Source: Ottowia beijingensis
GTDB lineage: Bacteria > Pseudomonadota > Gammaproteobacteria > Burkholderiales > Burkholderiaceae_C
Assembly (NCBI RefSeq): GCF_013423955.1
Contig: NZ_JACCKX010000001.1
Span: 434,001 to 498,000, forward strand
Length of the DNA: 64,000 nt
Reading direction: 5' to 3'
Shown here: positions 18,201 to 28,428 of the stretch, in pieces
How the letters are laid out: each line of letters begins with the position of its first letter
Position numbering within the stretch: the first letter of the stretch is position 1
The notes under the pieces: model-generated
Told to the model about the DNA's origin: nothing
What the model saw: only the letters and a program-made list of their open reading frames with translations
Databases searched by the model: none
Translations under genes and position numbers: made by a program

Positions 18201-21200
18201 ACGCGCGCGGCATGGTCAGCTGCGACGTGAAGCTGACGCAGCCCGGCGAGATCGAACTGATCGTGACCGCGCGCGATGCGCAGGCCCGCCAGGTGCAGGC
18301 CGCCGGCTCGGTGTGGGTGACCAGGCAGGGCGAGCTGTGGTTTGGCGGCGAGAACCATGACCGCATGGACGTGCTGGCCGAAAAGAAGCTCTACCAGCCC
18401 GGCGAGACGGCGAAGTTCCAGGTGCGCATGCCCTTCCGCTACGCCACGGCGCTGGTGGCGGTGGAGCGCGAGGGCATCGTGCACACGCAGGTGGTGGAAC
18501 TGCGCGGCGACGATCCGACGATTGCGCTCAAAGTGGACGAAGCCTGGGGCCCCAACGCCTACGTCAGCGTGCTGGCCCTGCGCGGGCGCCTGCGCGAGGT
18601 GCCGTGGTACAGCTTCTTCACCTGGGGCTACAAGGCGCCGCGCGAATGGTGGCGCGCTTTCCGGGAAGACAGCAAGGACTACGTGGCCGCCACGCCGCTG
18701 GTGGACTTGAGCAAGCCTGCCTTCCGCCTCGGCATGGCCGAGATCCGCATCGCCAGCCAGGCGCACGCGCTGGCGGTGGATGTGAAGGCCGACAAGGAGA
18801 GCTACCCGGTGCGTGGCAAGGCGCAGGTCACCATCGCCGTCAAGCGCCCCGACGGCCAGCCCGCCGCCAATGCCGAGGTGGCGCTGGCCGCCGTCGACCA
18901 GGCGCTGCTGGAGCTGATGCCCAACGGCAGCTGGAAGCTGCTGGACGCCATGCTGCAGCGCCGCGCCTGGGGCGTGGAAACGTCGACCGCGCAGATGGAG
19001 ATCGTCGGCCGCCGCCACTACGGCCGCAAGGCCGTGCCCACCGGCGGCGACGGCGGCCGTGGCAGCCCCACGCGCGAGCTGCTCGACACGCTGCTGCTGT
19101 GGAATCCGCGCGTGCAGCTGGATGCGCAGGGCCAGGCCAGGATCGAGGTGCCGCTGAACGACGCGCTCACCACCTTCCAGATCGTGGGCGTGGCCGACAT
19201 GGGCACGGGCCTGTTCGGCACCGGGCAGACGGCCATCCGCGCCACGCAGGATTTGCAGATCATCAGCGGCCTGCCGCCGCTGGTGCGCGAGGGCGACCAG
19301 TTCCGCGCCATGCTCACGCTGCGCAACACCACCCAGAAGCCGATGAAGGTGGCACTGACGCCGCGCGCCACCCTGCTGGAACTGAAGCCCCAGACGCTCG
19401 ACATTCCCGCCGGCGAGGCGCGCGAGGCGCACTGGGACGTCACTGCCCCGCCGCAGCTGGCGCACACCCGCGCCGAGGCGCTGATGTGGGAGATCGAGGC
19501 GCATGACACCGCCAGCGGCGCGCGCGATGCGCTGAAGGTGAGCCAGCGCATCATCCCGGCCGTGCCGCTGAAGGTGCAGCAGGCCACGCTGGTGCAGCTG
19601 GACCAGCCCTACACGCTGGCCGTGGCGCCCCGGCCGATGCCCTGCCCGCCTCGGGCGACAAGCGCGGCGGCCTGCAGATTGCGCTGCAGCCCCGGCTGGC
19701 CGAGGGCCTGCCCGGCGTGCGCGACTGGTTCGCGCGCTACCCCTACAGCTGCCTGGAGCAGACGGTGAGCAAGTCCATCGGCCTGCGCGACGAGCAGCTG
19801 TGGCAACAGACCGTGGCGCGCCTGCCGGCCTATCTGGACAGCGACGGCCTGGCCTACTACTTCCCGCCGCAGGGCGCCGACGCCGCGCGCGGCAGCGACA
19901 GCCTGACGGCCTGGCTGCTGGCCGCCACGCACGAGGCCGGCCAGCTGCGCAAGGCCTTCACCCTGCCCGATGCCATGCGCGCGCAGATGATTGCCGGCCT
20001 GACGGCCTTTGTCGAAGGCCGCATCGAGCGCCGCCACTGGTCGCCGCGCGAAGACCTGGACGTGCGCAAGCTCGCCGCCATCGAGGCGCTGTCGCGCCAC
20101 GGCGCAGCCCGGCCAGCCATGCTGAGCAGCCTGACCATCGCCCCCAACCAGTGGCCGACCAGCGCGGTGATCGACTGGATCAACGTGCTGAAACGGCTGC
20201 AGGGCATACCCAATCAGCGCGAGCAGCTATCACAAGCAGAGCAAATCCTGCGCGCACGGCTGTCCGCGCAGGGCACGCGCCTGGCCTTCAGCACCGAGGC
20301 CGACGACCACTGGTGGTGGCTGATGGCCGGCGGCGACGTGAACGCCGCACGCCTGCTGCTGACGGTGATGAACGACCCGGCCTGGAAGGACGACCTGGGC
20401 CGCCTGGTGGCCGGCTTCATCGGCCGCCAGCAGCACGGCGCCTGGGCCACCACCACCGCCAACCTGTGGGGCGGGCTGGCGCTGGAGCAGTTCTCGAAGG
20501 CGCACGAAAGCACGCCCGTGGCCGGCTTCACCCTGGCCCGGCTGGGCGCGGCCAGCAACGCGGTGGACTGGGCCAAGGTCACGCGCCTGAAGGCCAGCGA
20601 CCCGCAGGGCGCCACGCACGCCGCCAGCGCCTTCGGTGCGCCGGCCGCACCGGGCATGCTGACCAACAACACGCTGCTGCTGCCCTGGGGTGCCGGCCCG
20701 GCGACGCTGAGCGTGACCCACGAAGGCAGCGGCAAGCCCTGGCTGACGGTGCAGTCGCTGGCCGCCGTCGAGCTGAAGGCGCCCTTCGCCGCCGGCTACC
20801 AGATCAAAAAGACCATCACCCCCGTCGAGCAGGCCGACAGGAAGCTGCCCGCCGGCCAGTACAGCCGCGGCGACATCCTGCGCGTGACGCTCGACATCAC
20901 CGCCGCCAGCGACATGACCTGGGTGGCCGTGACCGATCCCGTGCCCACCGGCGCCACCATCCTCGGCAGCGGCCTGGGGCGCGATTCGGCCATCGCCACG
21001 TTGGGCGAGAAGCTGGGCCGCACCACCCTGCCGATCTTCGAGGAGCGCAGCTTCGAGGCCTTCCGCGCCTATTACGAACACCTGCCCAAGGGCACGGTCA
21101 AGGTCGAATACACGCTGCGGCTGAACAACGCCGGCAGCTTCCAACTGCCGCCGAGCCGGGTGGAGGCGCTGTACGCGCCGGAGATGTTTGGCGAGGCACC

Positions 21201-21225
21201 GAATGCGCGGGTGACCGTGCGCTGA
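15245..21225 (+). CDS. Bacterial alpha-2-macroglobulin family protein
   Basis: A giant (about 1,990 residues) periplasmic protease-trap-like protein. A Sec signal peptide (RRLRRVLRSLVWLAGAAAAS) with no lipobox suggests a soluble periplasmic form, unlike lipid-anchored YfhM. Successive beta-sandwich MG domains follow. The A2M domain is marked by LLLWNPRVQLDAQGQARIEV near residue 1290. The thioester motif CLEQ, in RYPYSCLEQTVSK near residue 1503, is present. An alpha-helical thioester domain and a C-terminal receptor-like domain (GTVKVEYTLRL) complete it. One frameshift near 19,633 (one base of a C/G run) separates the thioester part. Bacterial members often pair with pbpC and are thought to trap proteases when the wall is breached; pbpC follows after the GAF gene. 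Confidence 0.92.
15579..15634. repeat. GATAGC-type palindrome inside the macroglobulin gene
   Basis: GATTCAAATCGGCCACTGGC...GGCGCCAGCAGCTATCAATT lies fully within the A2M reading frame and is translated as a loop around TGELLTGASSYQFHTGG. The right arm matches the intergenic copies base for base over GCCAGCAGCTATCAA. A second, shorter in-gene copy (GCGCGAGCAGCTATCACAAG) is at 20,218-20,237. Confidence 0.65.
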
Positions 21226-21530
21226 TGCCGGCCGCCTGCGCCACGGGCTTCATACTCCCCACCATGCAAGCCTGTAGCGCCCGACAGACAAGCGCTGGAG
21301 ACCTATACTCCCATGATTTACTGAAAGCGTGCACTGACGGCAGCGCCCGCTGCGATGACGAAACGACCTCGCTGCGCTTCGATGACGGCGGCTGCACCGC
21401 CATGACGCCAGCCAGGTGCGAGGCATTCCGCACATCACTGACGTCATTTCGTCATTTCGTCATCACGCCGCGCAGCGGCGAAGTCATGGCGTCATCCGTC
21501 AGAAGCCAACGCTTGGCACGCGAAACGGTA
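21226..21530. other. Intergenic stretch with partial repeat
   Basis: Between the converging macroglobulin and GAF genes. At 21,250-21,318 it holds a relative of the CATACTCCC element (CATACTCCCC...TAGCGCCCGACAGACAAGCG...CTATACTCCC). Near 21,445 there is a small direct repeat of TTTCGTCA. No gene seen. Confidence 0.5.
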
Positions 21531-22163
21531 TCAACGGTGGCGCGCCCGCGCCTCCAGCAGCAGCGCGGTCTGCCGCGCCAGCAGCTCCAGCGTGCGCAGC
21601 TGCACCGGCGACAGCTCGCGCGGTTCGTAATCGGCCACGCTCACCGTGCCCACCGCCACCCCTTGCGATGTGATCAGCGGCGCGCCGGCGTAGAACCGCA
21701 GGCCCGGCAGCGCCGCGAACACCGGGTAGCCCGCAAAGCGCGCGTCGCTGCCCACCTCGTCCAGCACCGTGACCTCCGGGCCCTGGTCGATCACCAGCCG
21801 GCACGGCGAGCGCGCCGCGGGCGTGGTCTCGACATTGAAGCCGGCGCAGGCCTTGAACCACAGGGTGTCGCCGTCCAGCAGCGCAATGGCCGCCAGCGGC
21901 ACCTGGCAGATGCGCGTGGCGGTGTCGACCACGTACTGGTAGGCGGCATCGCCGCGCGCCTGCAGCGCGGCCAGGCGGCGCAGCTCGGAGGCGCGCAGGC
22001 TGGCCACCTCGTCGCGCAGCGGCGGCGCGGGCATGGGCGCGGTGGGCGCCCACACCAGCGGCTCGGCCAGGGTGTCGAAGCCGGTTTCGGCCTCGGCGGC
22101 GGTCTCGCCAACCCGTGGCGCGCCCGGTGCCACCACCTGTTTTCTGCTGAACCAGCGCCACAT
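21531..22163 (-). CDS. GAF domain protein
   Basis: 210 residues. The last 150 form a GAF domain, a small-ligand or redox sensing fold: TRICQVPLAAIALLDGDTLW, RSPCRLVIDQGPEVTVLDE, FYAGAPLITSQGVAVGTVSV and a closing helix LRTLELLARQTALLL. No output domain is visible, so it may be a free-standing sensor or a methionine-sulfoxide-reductase-like GAF (the Cys in FKACAGFNVE and in SPCRLV could be tested). It is encoded opposite to, and between, the macroglobulin and pbpC genes. Confidence 0.82.
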   Translation of the reverse strand: MWRWFSRKQVVAPGAPRVGETAAEAETGFDTLAEPLVWAPTAPMPAPPLRDEVASLRASELRRLAALQARGDAAYQYVVDTATRICQVPLAAIALLDGDTLWFKACAGFNVETTPAARSPCRLVIDQGPEVTVLDEVGSDARFAGYPVFAALPGLRFYAGAPLITSQGVAVGTVSVADYEPRELSPVQLRTLELLARQTALLLEARARHR

Positions 22164-23721
22164 CGTGTTCGCCCGCCCTGTCTGTAACCGTTTGTTTTGT
22201 GGATTATTGCCCAGAAGTCCGCGCGGCGTCAGCCCCGGGTTGCGGCGGTGCGGTGCGCGCTGCCACCGGCGGGCCCACGGCCGCTGTCACAATGCGGGGC
22301 ATGGTGTGGAAGGGCTTGCGCTGGCTGTGCGGCACGCTGCTGCTGGCGGCGGCCGCGCAGGCGCAAGCCATCCCCGGCTTCGACGCGGTGCGGGCCGACT
22401 TCCACCCGTCCGAGACCGTGCTGCTCGACCGCGCCGGCCAGCCCATCCACCGCCTGCGCACCGATGCCCGCGTGCGCCGCGGCCAGTGGGTGGCGCTGCA
22501 GGGCATCTCGCCCGCGCTGCGCCAGGCGCTGGTGCTGTCAGAGGACAAGCGCTTTTACGAACACAGCGGCGTCGACTGGCGCGCCGTCAGCAGCGCCGCC
22601 TGGGCCAACCTGTGGAACCAGCGCACGCGCGGCGCCAGCACGCTGACCATGCAGCTGGCCGGCCTGCTGGACGACGACCTGGCGCTGGGCACCGGCGGGC
22701 GCACCCTGCGCCAGAAGATCGGCCAGGCGGTGATGGCCACGCGGCTCGAGGCCGGTTGGCAGAAAAGCCAGATCCTCGAGGCCTACCTGAACCTGGTGCC
22801 CTTCCGCGGCGAGCTGGTGGGCATCGACGCGCTGTCGCGCACCCTGTTCGCCAAGGCGCCGCACGGCCTGCAGGACACCGAGGCCGCCATTGCCGCCGCC
22901 CTGGTGCGCGCGCCCAACGCCCGCCCCGCGCTGGTGGCGCAGCGCGCCTGCGGCGTGCTGAAGGCCATGCGCGGCCCCGGGCTGCCACCGACTGCGTGGC
23001 GCTCGACATGCAGACCGCCGTGGCGCTGGCGCGCCGCGCCTTCGCCGCCAGCGAGGGCATCGCGCCCCACGTGGCGCGCCGGATGGCCGCGGCGCAGGGG
23101 GCGACGCGCCCGCCACCCTGCCCAGCACGCTGGACGCCGGCCTGCAGCGCCTGGCGCAGCAGACGCTGCAGCAGCACATCCGCGAGCTGCACGGCCGCAA
23201 CGTCGAGGACGGTGCCGTCGTCGTGCTCGACAACGCCAGCGGCGAGGTGCTGGCCTGGGTCGGCTCCACGGGCGAGTTGAGCCGCGCCGCCGAGGTCGAC
23301 GGCGTGACCGCGCCGCGCCAGCCCGGCAGCACGCTCAAGCCCTTCCTGTACGCGCAGGCCATCGCCGAGCGGCGCCTGACGGCCGCCTCGCTGCTGCACG
23401 ATTCGCCCGCGCACCTGCAGACGGCCAGCGGCCTGTACATCCCGCAGAACTACGACCGCCAGTTCAAGGGCTGGGTGTCGGCGCGCACCGCGCTGGCCGC
23501 CTCGCTCAACGTGCCGGCGGTGCGCACGCTGGTCATGGTCTCGCCCGAGCCGTTCGCGCGCCAGCTGGGCGCGCTGGGCATCGTGCTGAAGGAAGGCGGC
23601 GGCTACTACGGCTACAGCCTGGCGCTGGGCAGCGCCGAGGTGAACCTGCTGCAGTTGACCAACGCCTACCGCGCGCTGGCGAACCGGGGACAGTGGTGCG
23701 AGGCGCGTCTTCAACCCCGGC

Positions 23722-23817
23722 CCTGCTCCCTCGCCCCTCTGGGGAGAGGGCTGGGGTGAGGGGCGGGGCGGTGGCCAGGAAGCCGCGCCACCCTCTCCCG
23801 CCAGCGGGAGAGGGCGT
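23722..23817. repeat. CCCTCTCCC-type repeat inside pbpC
   Basis: CCCTCGCCCCTCTGGGGAGA...GGGTGAGGGG, then ACCCTCTCCCGCCAGCGGGA-GAGGG: two hairpins of the same type as at 447-484. It is placed in pbpC between the SxN and KTG catalytic motifs, exactly where the reading frame is lost. Confidence 0.8.
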
Positions 23818-24240
23818 GAAAGCGGCTGCCGCCCTGCCCTCGACCCCGCCGCCGCCTTCATCGTCACCGACATACTGGCCGACCCCAACGCCCGCGCCCG
23901 CACCTTCGGCACCGATTCCATCCTGTCCACCCGCTTCTGGACGGCGGTGAAGACCGGCACCAGCAAGGACATGCGCGACAACTGGGCCGTGGGTTTTTCC
24001 GAGCGCTACACCATTGGCGTGTGGCTCGGCAACGCCAGCGGCGCCGCGATGTGGGACGTCAGCGGCACCAGCGGCGCCGCGCCGGTGTGGGCCGCGCTGA
24101 TGCGCCACCTGCACGCGCGCACCCCATCGCGCCCGCCCGCGCCGCCGCCCGGCGTGCTGCGCCAGCGCGTGCGATTTGGCGACCAGCTTGAAGCAGCGCG
24201 CGACGAGTGGTTCCTGCCCGGCACCCAGCACGCCCTGTTC

Positions 24241-24306
24241 GCTATCGATTCAGAAGCTGCCAGCGCCCGCCCAGCAAGCGCTGGCGGCCAAAAGGCTTGA
24301 AATCCG
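24241..24306. repeat. GATAGC-type palindrome inside pbpC
   Basis: GCTATCGATTCAGAAGCTGC-CAGCGCCCGCCCAGCAAGCGCTGGCGG-CCAAAAGGCTTGAAATC. Frame-preserving up to the TGA within GGCTTGAAATC, a sequence that also occurs in other copies (compare GGCTTGAAATTTC at 48,618). It therefore supplies the stop codon that cuts off the BiPBP_C domain. Confidence 0.75.
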
Positions 24307-24809
24307 AAGATGATCCCGCCGTGCCCCCGCATCACCGCCCCGCAGGACGGCATCATCCTCGCCCTCGACCCCGACATCCCGCCCGCCCGCCAGCGCCTGA
24401 CCCTGCTGGCCGACGCCGGCGACGCCGCGCCGGCCAGCCTGCGCTGGTGGATCGGCGCGCGCGAAGTCGGCCGCGGCCCGCAGTCCCAGTGGCTGCCCTG
24501 GCCCGGCCGCCACGTGGTGCAGCTGCGCGACGCCGCCGGCCGCGTGCAGGACGAGCGCCGCATCGAGGTGCGCGGCGCGGCGGTGCGCCAAGGCACCGCC
24601 CGGTCGGTGCGCTGAAGCCCAGGTTGTCGTCGCGGGCCGGCCCGGCCACCGAACACGGCGCGCGCGCCATGCGATCACCCCTTGGCGTGATCGCGGCGCG
24701 CGGCAGCACGCCGAAGGCACGGGGCTCGCACCACAGTTCCATTCCGCTGCCCTCCAGCCCTTGAGCGTTTGCCCGAATCGCCCAGATTTCATCTGGATTT
24801 GATGAAGTT

Positions 24810-24826
24810 ATGTTATTTCATTACAT
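24810..24826. promoter_or_regulatory. Candidate Zur box upstream of the zinc operon
   Basis: ATGTTAT-TTC-ATTACAT, a 17-base palindrome with one mismatch pair, set in AT-rich sequence (GATGAAGTTATGTTATTTCA). It closely resembles the proteobacterial Zur consensus (half-site near RTGTTATA). It lies 44 bases before the start of the AztD-like gene, whose operon ends with a zur gene. Repression of the operon when zinc is plentiful is the natural reading. Confidence 0.7.
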
Positions 24827-24869
24827 TCTTGGGTTCCGAGTTTTGAACACCATTCCCAGGAGCCTCCCC

Positions 24870-26155
24870 ATGGACCGATTCGCCTTTCATCGCCGCGCCC
24901 TGCACCCCATTGCGCTGACCGCCCTGCTGGCCCTGGCGGCCTGCGGCGGCGGCGATGACGGCGGCGGTGGCCACACCCCGAGCGCATCGATTCCGCCGGT
25001 CTTCTGGCACTGACCGAAGCGGGCCAGCCCACGGTGCGCCTGCTCGACCTGGACAAGGCGGCGGTGACGCACAGCCTGAAAGTGGCCAACGCGCCCTCTG
25101 ACATCGTCGCCAGCCCGGGCGGGCGCTATGCGCTGGCCGTGCAGCGTCTGCAGGACCAGGCCCAGGTCATCGATGGCGGCCTGTGGCAGGAAGACCACGG
25201 CGACCACCTGCACGATTACCGCGCAGAGCCCCGGCTGCTGACGGGCGCCTTGAGCGGCCCGCGCCCCACGCATTACGAGGTCAAGGACGGCACGGCCGCC
25301 CTGTTCATGGATGGCGTGGCCGACGCTCAGCGCCCGGCCGCCGTGCAGGTGCTGACCGAGGCCAGCCTGGCCAGGGTCGTGCCCGACAGCAGCTTCACCC
25401 TGCCCGCCGCCGTGCACGGCACGGCCGAACCGCGCGGCAGCGGCTTCATGCTGGTCAGCGCGCGCACCGACGACGCACCGGGCACGCTGCCCAACGCGGT
25501 CGATCTGTACCAGCGCGGCGCCGGTGGCTGGACGATGACCCAGCGCTTCGACGTACCGTGCCCCGATCTGCACGGCAGCTACTCCAACGCCAGCTACAGC
25601 GCGTTCGGCTGCTCGGACGGCGTGCTCGTCATCCAGCAGAACGGCAGCGCCTTCACGGCCAGCAAGATCGCCAACCCGCCGGCGCTGCCGGCTGGCGTGC
25701 GCATCGGCACCATAGCCGGCCACCCGAAAGAGGTGCGCTTCATCGGGCTGGCCGCGCCGGGCCATGTGTTCGAGATCGACCCCGCGCGCAGCGCCATCAC
25801 GCCCATCACCTGGGCGGAAGGCCGCACGCGGCGCGCGCACGCGTTCGACCGCACCGGCCGCCACTTCGTGCTGCTCGACGACACCGGCGTCACCCACTGG
25901 CTCGACGCGCAGGCGCAGTGGCGCGTTGCCAAGACCTTGCCGGTGGTCGCCCAGATGCCGACCGCGGCACCCTTCCCGACGCTTCTCAGCAGCCGCGCGC
26001 GCGATACGCTGTTCGTCACCGACGTCACCGACGTCACCGACGTCGCCGCCAAGCAGATCGCCGTGATCGACAGCCAGAACATCGCCGTCACGCAGCGCAT
26101 CGGTCTCGACTTCAGCCCCAACGGCCAGGCCTGGCTGGGCATTGCCGCACCATGA
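24870..26155 (+). CDS. aztD: AztD-like periplasmic zinc chaperone lipoprotein
   Basis: About 428 residues. A lipoprotein signal ends LLALAAC, with Cys25 as lipidation site. The mature part is a beta-propeller-like chain resembling AztD, the zinc metallochaperone of aztABCD systems that hands zinc to the binding protein AztC. The His-rich zinc-binding patch EDHGDHLHDYRAEPRLL lies near residue 105, and PCPDLHGSYSNASYSAFGCS follows in the middle, as in AztD. One frameshift near 24,974 (one C of CCCCC lost) lies in the Gly/Asp linker after the lipobox. Near 26,016 the coding DNA repeats GACGTCACC three times (VTDVTDVTDV). Start ATG follows CAGGAG. The stop overlaps the next start (ATGA). Confidence 0.8.
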
Positions 26156-27397
26156 ACCACGCTCCCCGCTTCGCCCTGCGCGCCGCCGCCACGCTGGCGG
26201 CCTTGACCGCCCTCGGCCCGCTGCCTGTCCATGCCCAGACGGCGGAGGCACCCGCCCGCCGCGTCCGCGCCGCCGCCCGCGAAGACCGCGGACGCTGCGG
26301 CCATACCCGCGGCCACAACCTCCTCCAGTTGGTTCGCACCTTCGCTCGGCGTCGTGCTCGACGTCGGCTACGGCAGCCAGGAACTGGCCCTGGGCGACCG
26401 CGACAAGGGCCTGCACCTGGGTGGCGCCGAGCTGACGCTGTCCTCGCCGCTCGGCCCGTGGCTCGAAGGCCGCATCACCGCCGCCGCGCACAGCCGCGAC
26501 AAGAAGGTCGAGAAGCACTTCGAGGAAGTCTGGGTCGGCACCACCGCGCTGCCGGCCGGCCTGCAGCTGCGCGGCGGGCGCTTCATGTCGCAAGTGGGCT
26601 ACCTGAACGAGCAGCACCCGCACGCCGACGACTTCGCCACGCGGCCGCTGCTGTACCGCGGTTTTCTGGGCGGGCACTACTTCGACGACGGCCTGCGCCT
26701 GAACTGGACGGCGCCGACCGATTTCTACTGGCGCACCGGCATCGAGGTCTTCAGCGGCAAGCAGCTCACGCGCGAAGTCGAGCGCAAGCCGCGACCCGGC
26801 GTGTGGACGCTGTCGACCAAGGTCGGCGGCGACGTCGGGCGCGAGCGCAGCTGGCAGCTGGGCCTGTCGTACCTGGGCAACCGGCGCGCGGCCTACGCGC
26901 ACCATGACGACGATCACGGGGACGGCATGGCGCCCGGCCACGACCACAGCCACGAGGGCCATGCGCACGGCGCGCAGTTCGCCGGCAAGCACCTGTGGAT
27001 GATTGATGGCGTGTGGAAATGGGCGCCCGATGGCAACAACCGCGCGCGGCAGCTGCGCCTGGCGTTCGAATTCGCGCGCCAGACCGGGCTGGGCGAGCAC
27101 GCCGCGCGTGGCGCCCGCAACACGGCGGGTTATCTGGCCGCGGTGTACCGCTTCCACCCCGAGTGGGAAGCCGGCGTGCGCACCGACTGGCTGAGCGCCA
27201 ACCTGCCGCATGGCGACCACTTTCACGCCGGCCGCCTGCGCGAGCACAGCCTGATGGTGGCCTGGAAGCCCTCGCATCAGCAGGCGCTGCGCCTGCAATA
27301 CAGCCACCAGAACGGCGCGCGCGGCTTCGAGGCCAAGAAGGCCGTGTACCTGCAATACGTGATCAGTTTTGGAGCCCATGGTGCACATTCGTTCTGA
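26152..27397 (+). CDS. Outer-membrane barrel protein with His-rich loop (zinc-linked)
   Basis: About 415 residues, translationally coupled to the AztD-like gene by ATGA. A Sec signal peptide (MNHAPRFALRAAATLAALTA) and an Ala/Pro linker lead to alternating amphipathic strands, ending in an aromatic residue (...GAHGAHSF), the usual outer-membrane barrel closure. Segments such as LQLRGGRFMSQVGYLNEQ and LLYRGFLGGHYFDDGLRLNW look porin-like. A His/Asp-rich loop (AHHDDDHGDGMAPGHDHSHE, then GHAHGAQ) near residue 255 could capture zinc at the cell surface. It has no plug domain, so it is not a ZnuD-type TonB receptor. One frameshift near 26,253. Family name uncertain; the zinc role is inferred from loop and context. 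Confidence 0.7.
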
Positions 27398-27423
27398 ACT
27401 TCGCCGCCGCGCGGTGACTTCAA

Positions 27424-27513
27424 AAAAATAGCTGCCTGCGACCGGCACACGTTATTTTCAGATACTTTCTGCTTGAAAATGGCGTGCACACTGCGCAAGC
27501 AGCTATTCAATTG
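27424..27513. repeat. GATAGC-type palindrome over the start of the zinc-binding protein gene
   Basis: AAATAGCTGCCTGCGACCGG...ACTGCGCAAGCAGCTATTCA with TTTTCAGATAC...GCTTGAAAATG in the middle. The right half contains the presumed ATG (27,479) of the next gene and encodes its first dozen residues. Confidence 0.75.
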
Positions 27514-28428
27514 GAAGCGCCTGGCTTTGACCGCATGCGCGGCGCTGCTGCCTTTCGCCGCGTCCGCCCAAGGCCAGGGCCTGCACGTGTTCGCCTGCGA
27601 ACCCGAATGGGCGGCGCTGGTCAAGGCGCTGGCGCCGCAGGCGCAGGTGACCAGCGCCACCCACGCGCGGCAAGACCCGCACCACATCGAAGCGCGGCCG
27701 GCGCTGATCGCCGCGCTGCGGCGCGCGCAGCTGGCGGTGTGCACCGGCGCTTCGCTCGAAGTGGGCTGGCTGCCGATGCTGCAGCAGCGCGCCGGCAATG
27801 GCGCGGTGCGCGATGGCGCGCCCGGCATGTTCTACGCTGCCGACCAGGTCGAGCTGATCGACAAGCGCGCCAGCGTGGGCTTCAACGAGGGCGACGTGCA
27901 CCCCGAGGGCAACCCGCACTTCCAGCTCGACCCCGCGCGCATGGCCGGCGTGGCCCAGGCGCTGGCCCTGCGGCTGGCCCAGATCGACCCACCGCAGGCC
28001 GCCGCCTACGCCAGCCGCCATGCCGCCTGGCAAGCCGACTGGCAGCAGAAGACCGCCCAATGGCAGCAGCGCGCCGCGCCCTGAAGGGCCAGCGCGTGGT
28101 CTGCCAGCACGCCACCTTTGCCTACCTGTGGCAGTGGCTGGGCATTCAGCAGGTGGCCGACATGGAACCCAAGCCCGGCGTGCCGCCCACGCCTTCGCAC
28201 CTGCAGGCGGTGTTGACCCGCGTGCAGGCCGCACCGCCGGTGGCCGTAGTCCACACGCTGTACCAGGACCAGCAGCCGGCGCAATGGCTGGTGCGTCAGC
28301 TGGGCGAAGGCAAGACCACGCTGCTGGCGCTGCCCAGCACCGTGACCGACGACGGCGCCAGCGCCACGCTGGACGGCTGGATGGACTCGCTGATCGCCGC
28401 GCTGCTCAAGACCACGAACCCGCGATGA
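27479..28428 (+). CDS. Zinc ABC transporter substrate-binding protein (AztC/ZnuA-like)
   Basis: Periplasmic cluster A-I metal-binding protein, about 316 residues. Signal peptide LALTACAALLPFAASAQG. Ligand candidates are the His pair in QDPHHIEARP, the His in EGNPHFQLDP, and HATF in VCQHATFAYLWQW. The ZnuA-type long His-rich loop is absent, as in AztC, which fits delivery by an AztD-type chaperone. One frameshift near 28,080 (one C lost) creates an early stop; restored it reads RAAPLKGQRVV. The start lies inside a palindromic repeat and has no clear ribosome site. It ends in ATGA overlap with the permease gene. Confidence 0.85.

Larger units (their letters stand above)
22301..24615 (+). pseudogene. 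pbpC: Penicillin-binding protein 1C, disrupted as read
   Basis: Bifunctional murein synthase. N-terminal anchor WLCGTLLLAAAAQAQA. The GT51 transglycosylase has LSEDKRFYEHSGVDWRAV and RGASTLTMQLAG. The transpeptidase has SxxK in PGSTLKPFLYAQ, SxN in AASLNVPAV and KTG in AVKTGTSKDM. The end is a BiPBP_C domain (ITAPQDGIILALDPDI). Frameshifts near 22,979 and 23,098 each restore with one G. Two further problems are different. A CCCTCTCCC-type repeat at 23,722-23,817 breaks the frame between SxN and KTG. A GATAGC-type repeat at 24,241-24,306 brings an in-frame TGA (24,298) before the BiPBP_C domain, which continues in the same frame. It is the usual partner of the macroglobulin upstream. Confidence 0.85.

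Noticed and set aside
16763..19504. A 913-codon minus-strand frame inside the macroglobulin gene
   Set aside because: Shadow of the A2M gene, with no recognisable domain and biased His/Gln/Arg composition.
26016..26050. GACGTCACC triple repeat as a regulatory array
   Set aside because: It is in frame in the AztD-like gene and translates as VTDVTDVTDV, so a small coding expansion is enough to explain it.
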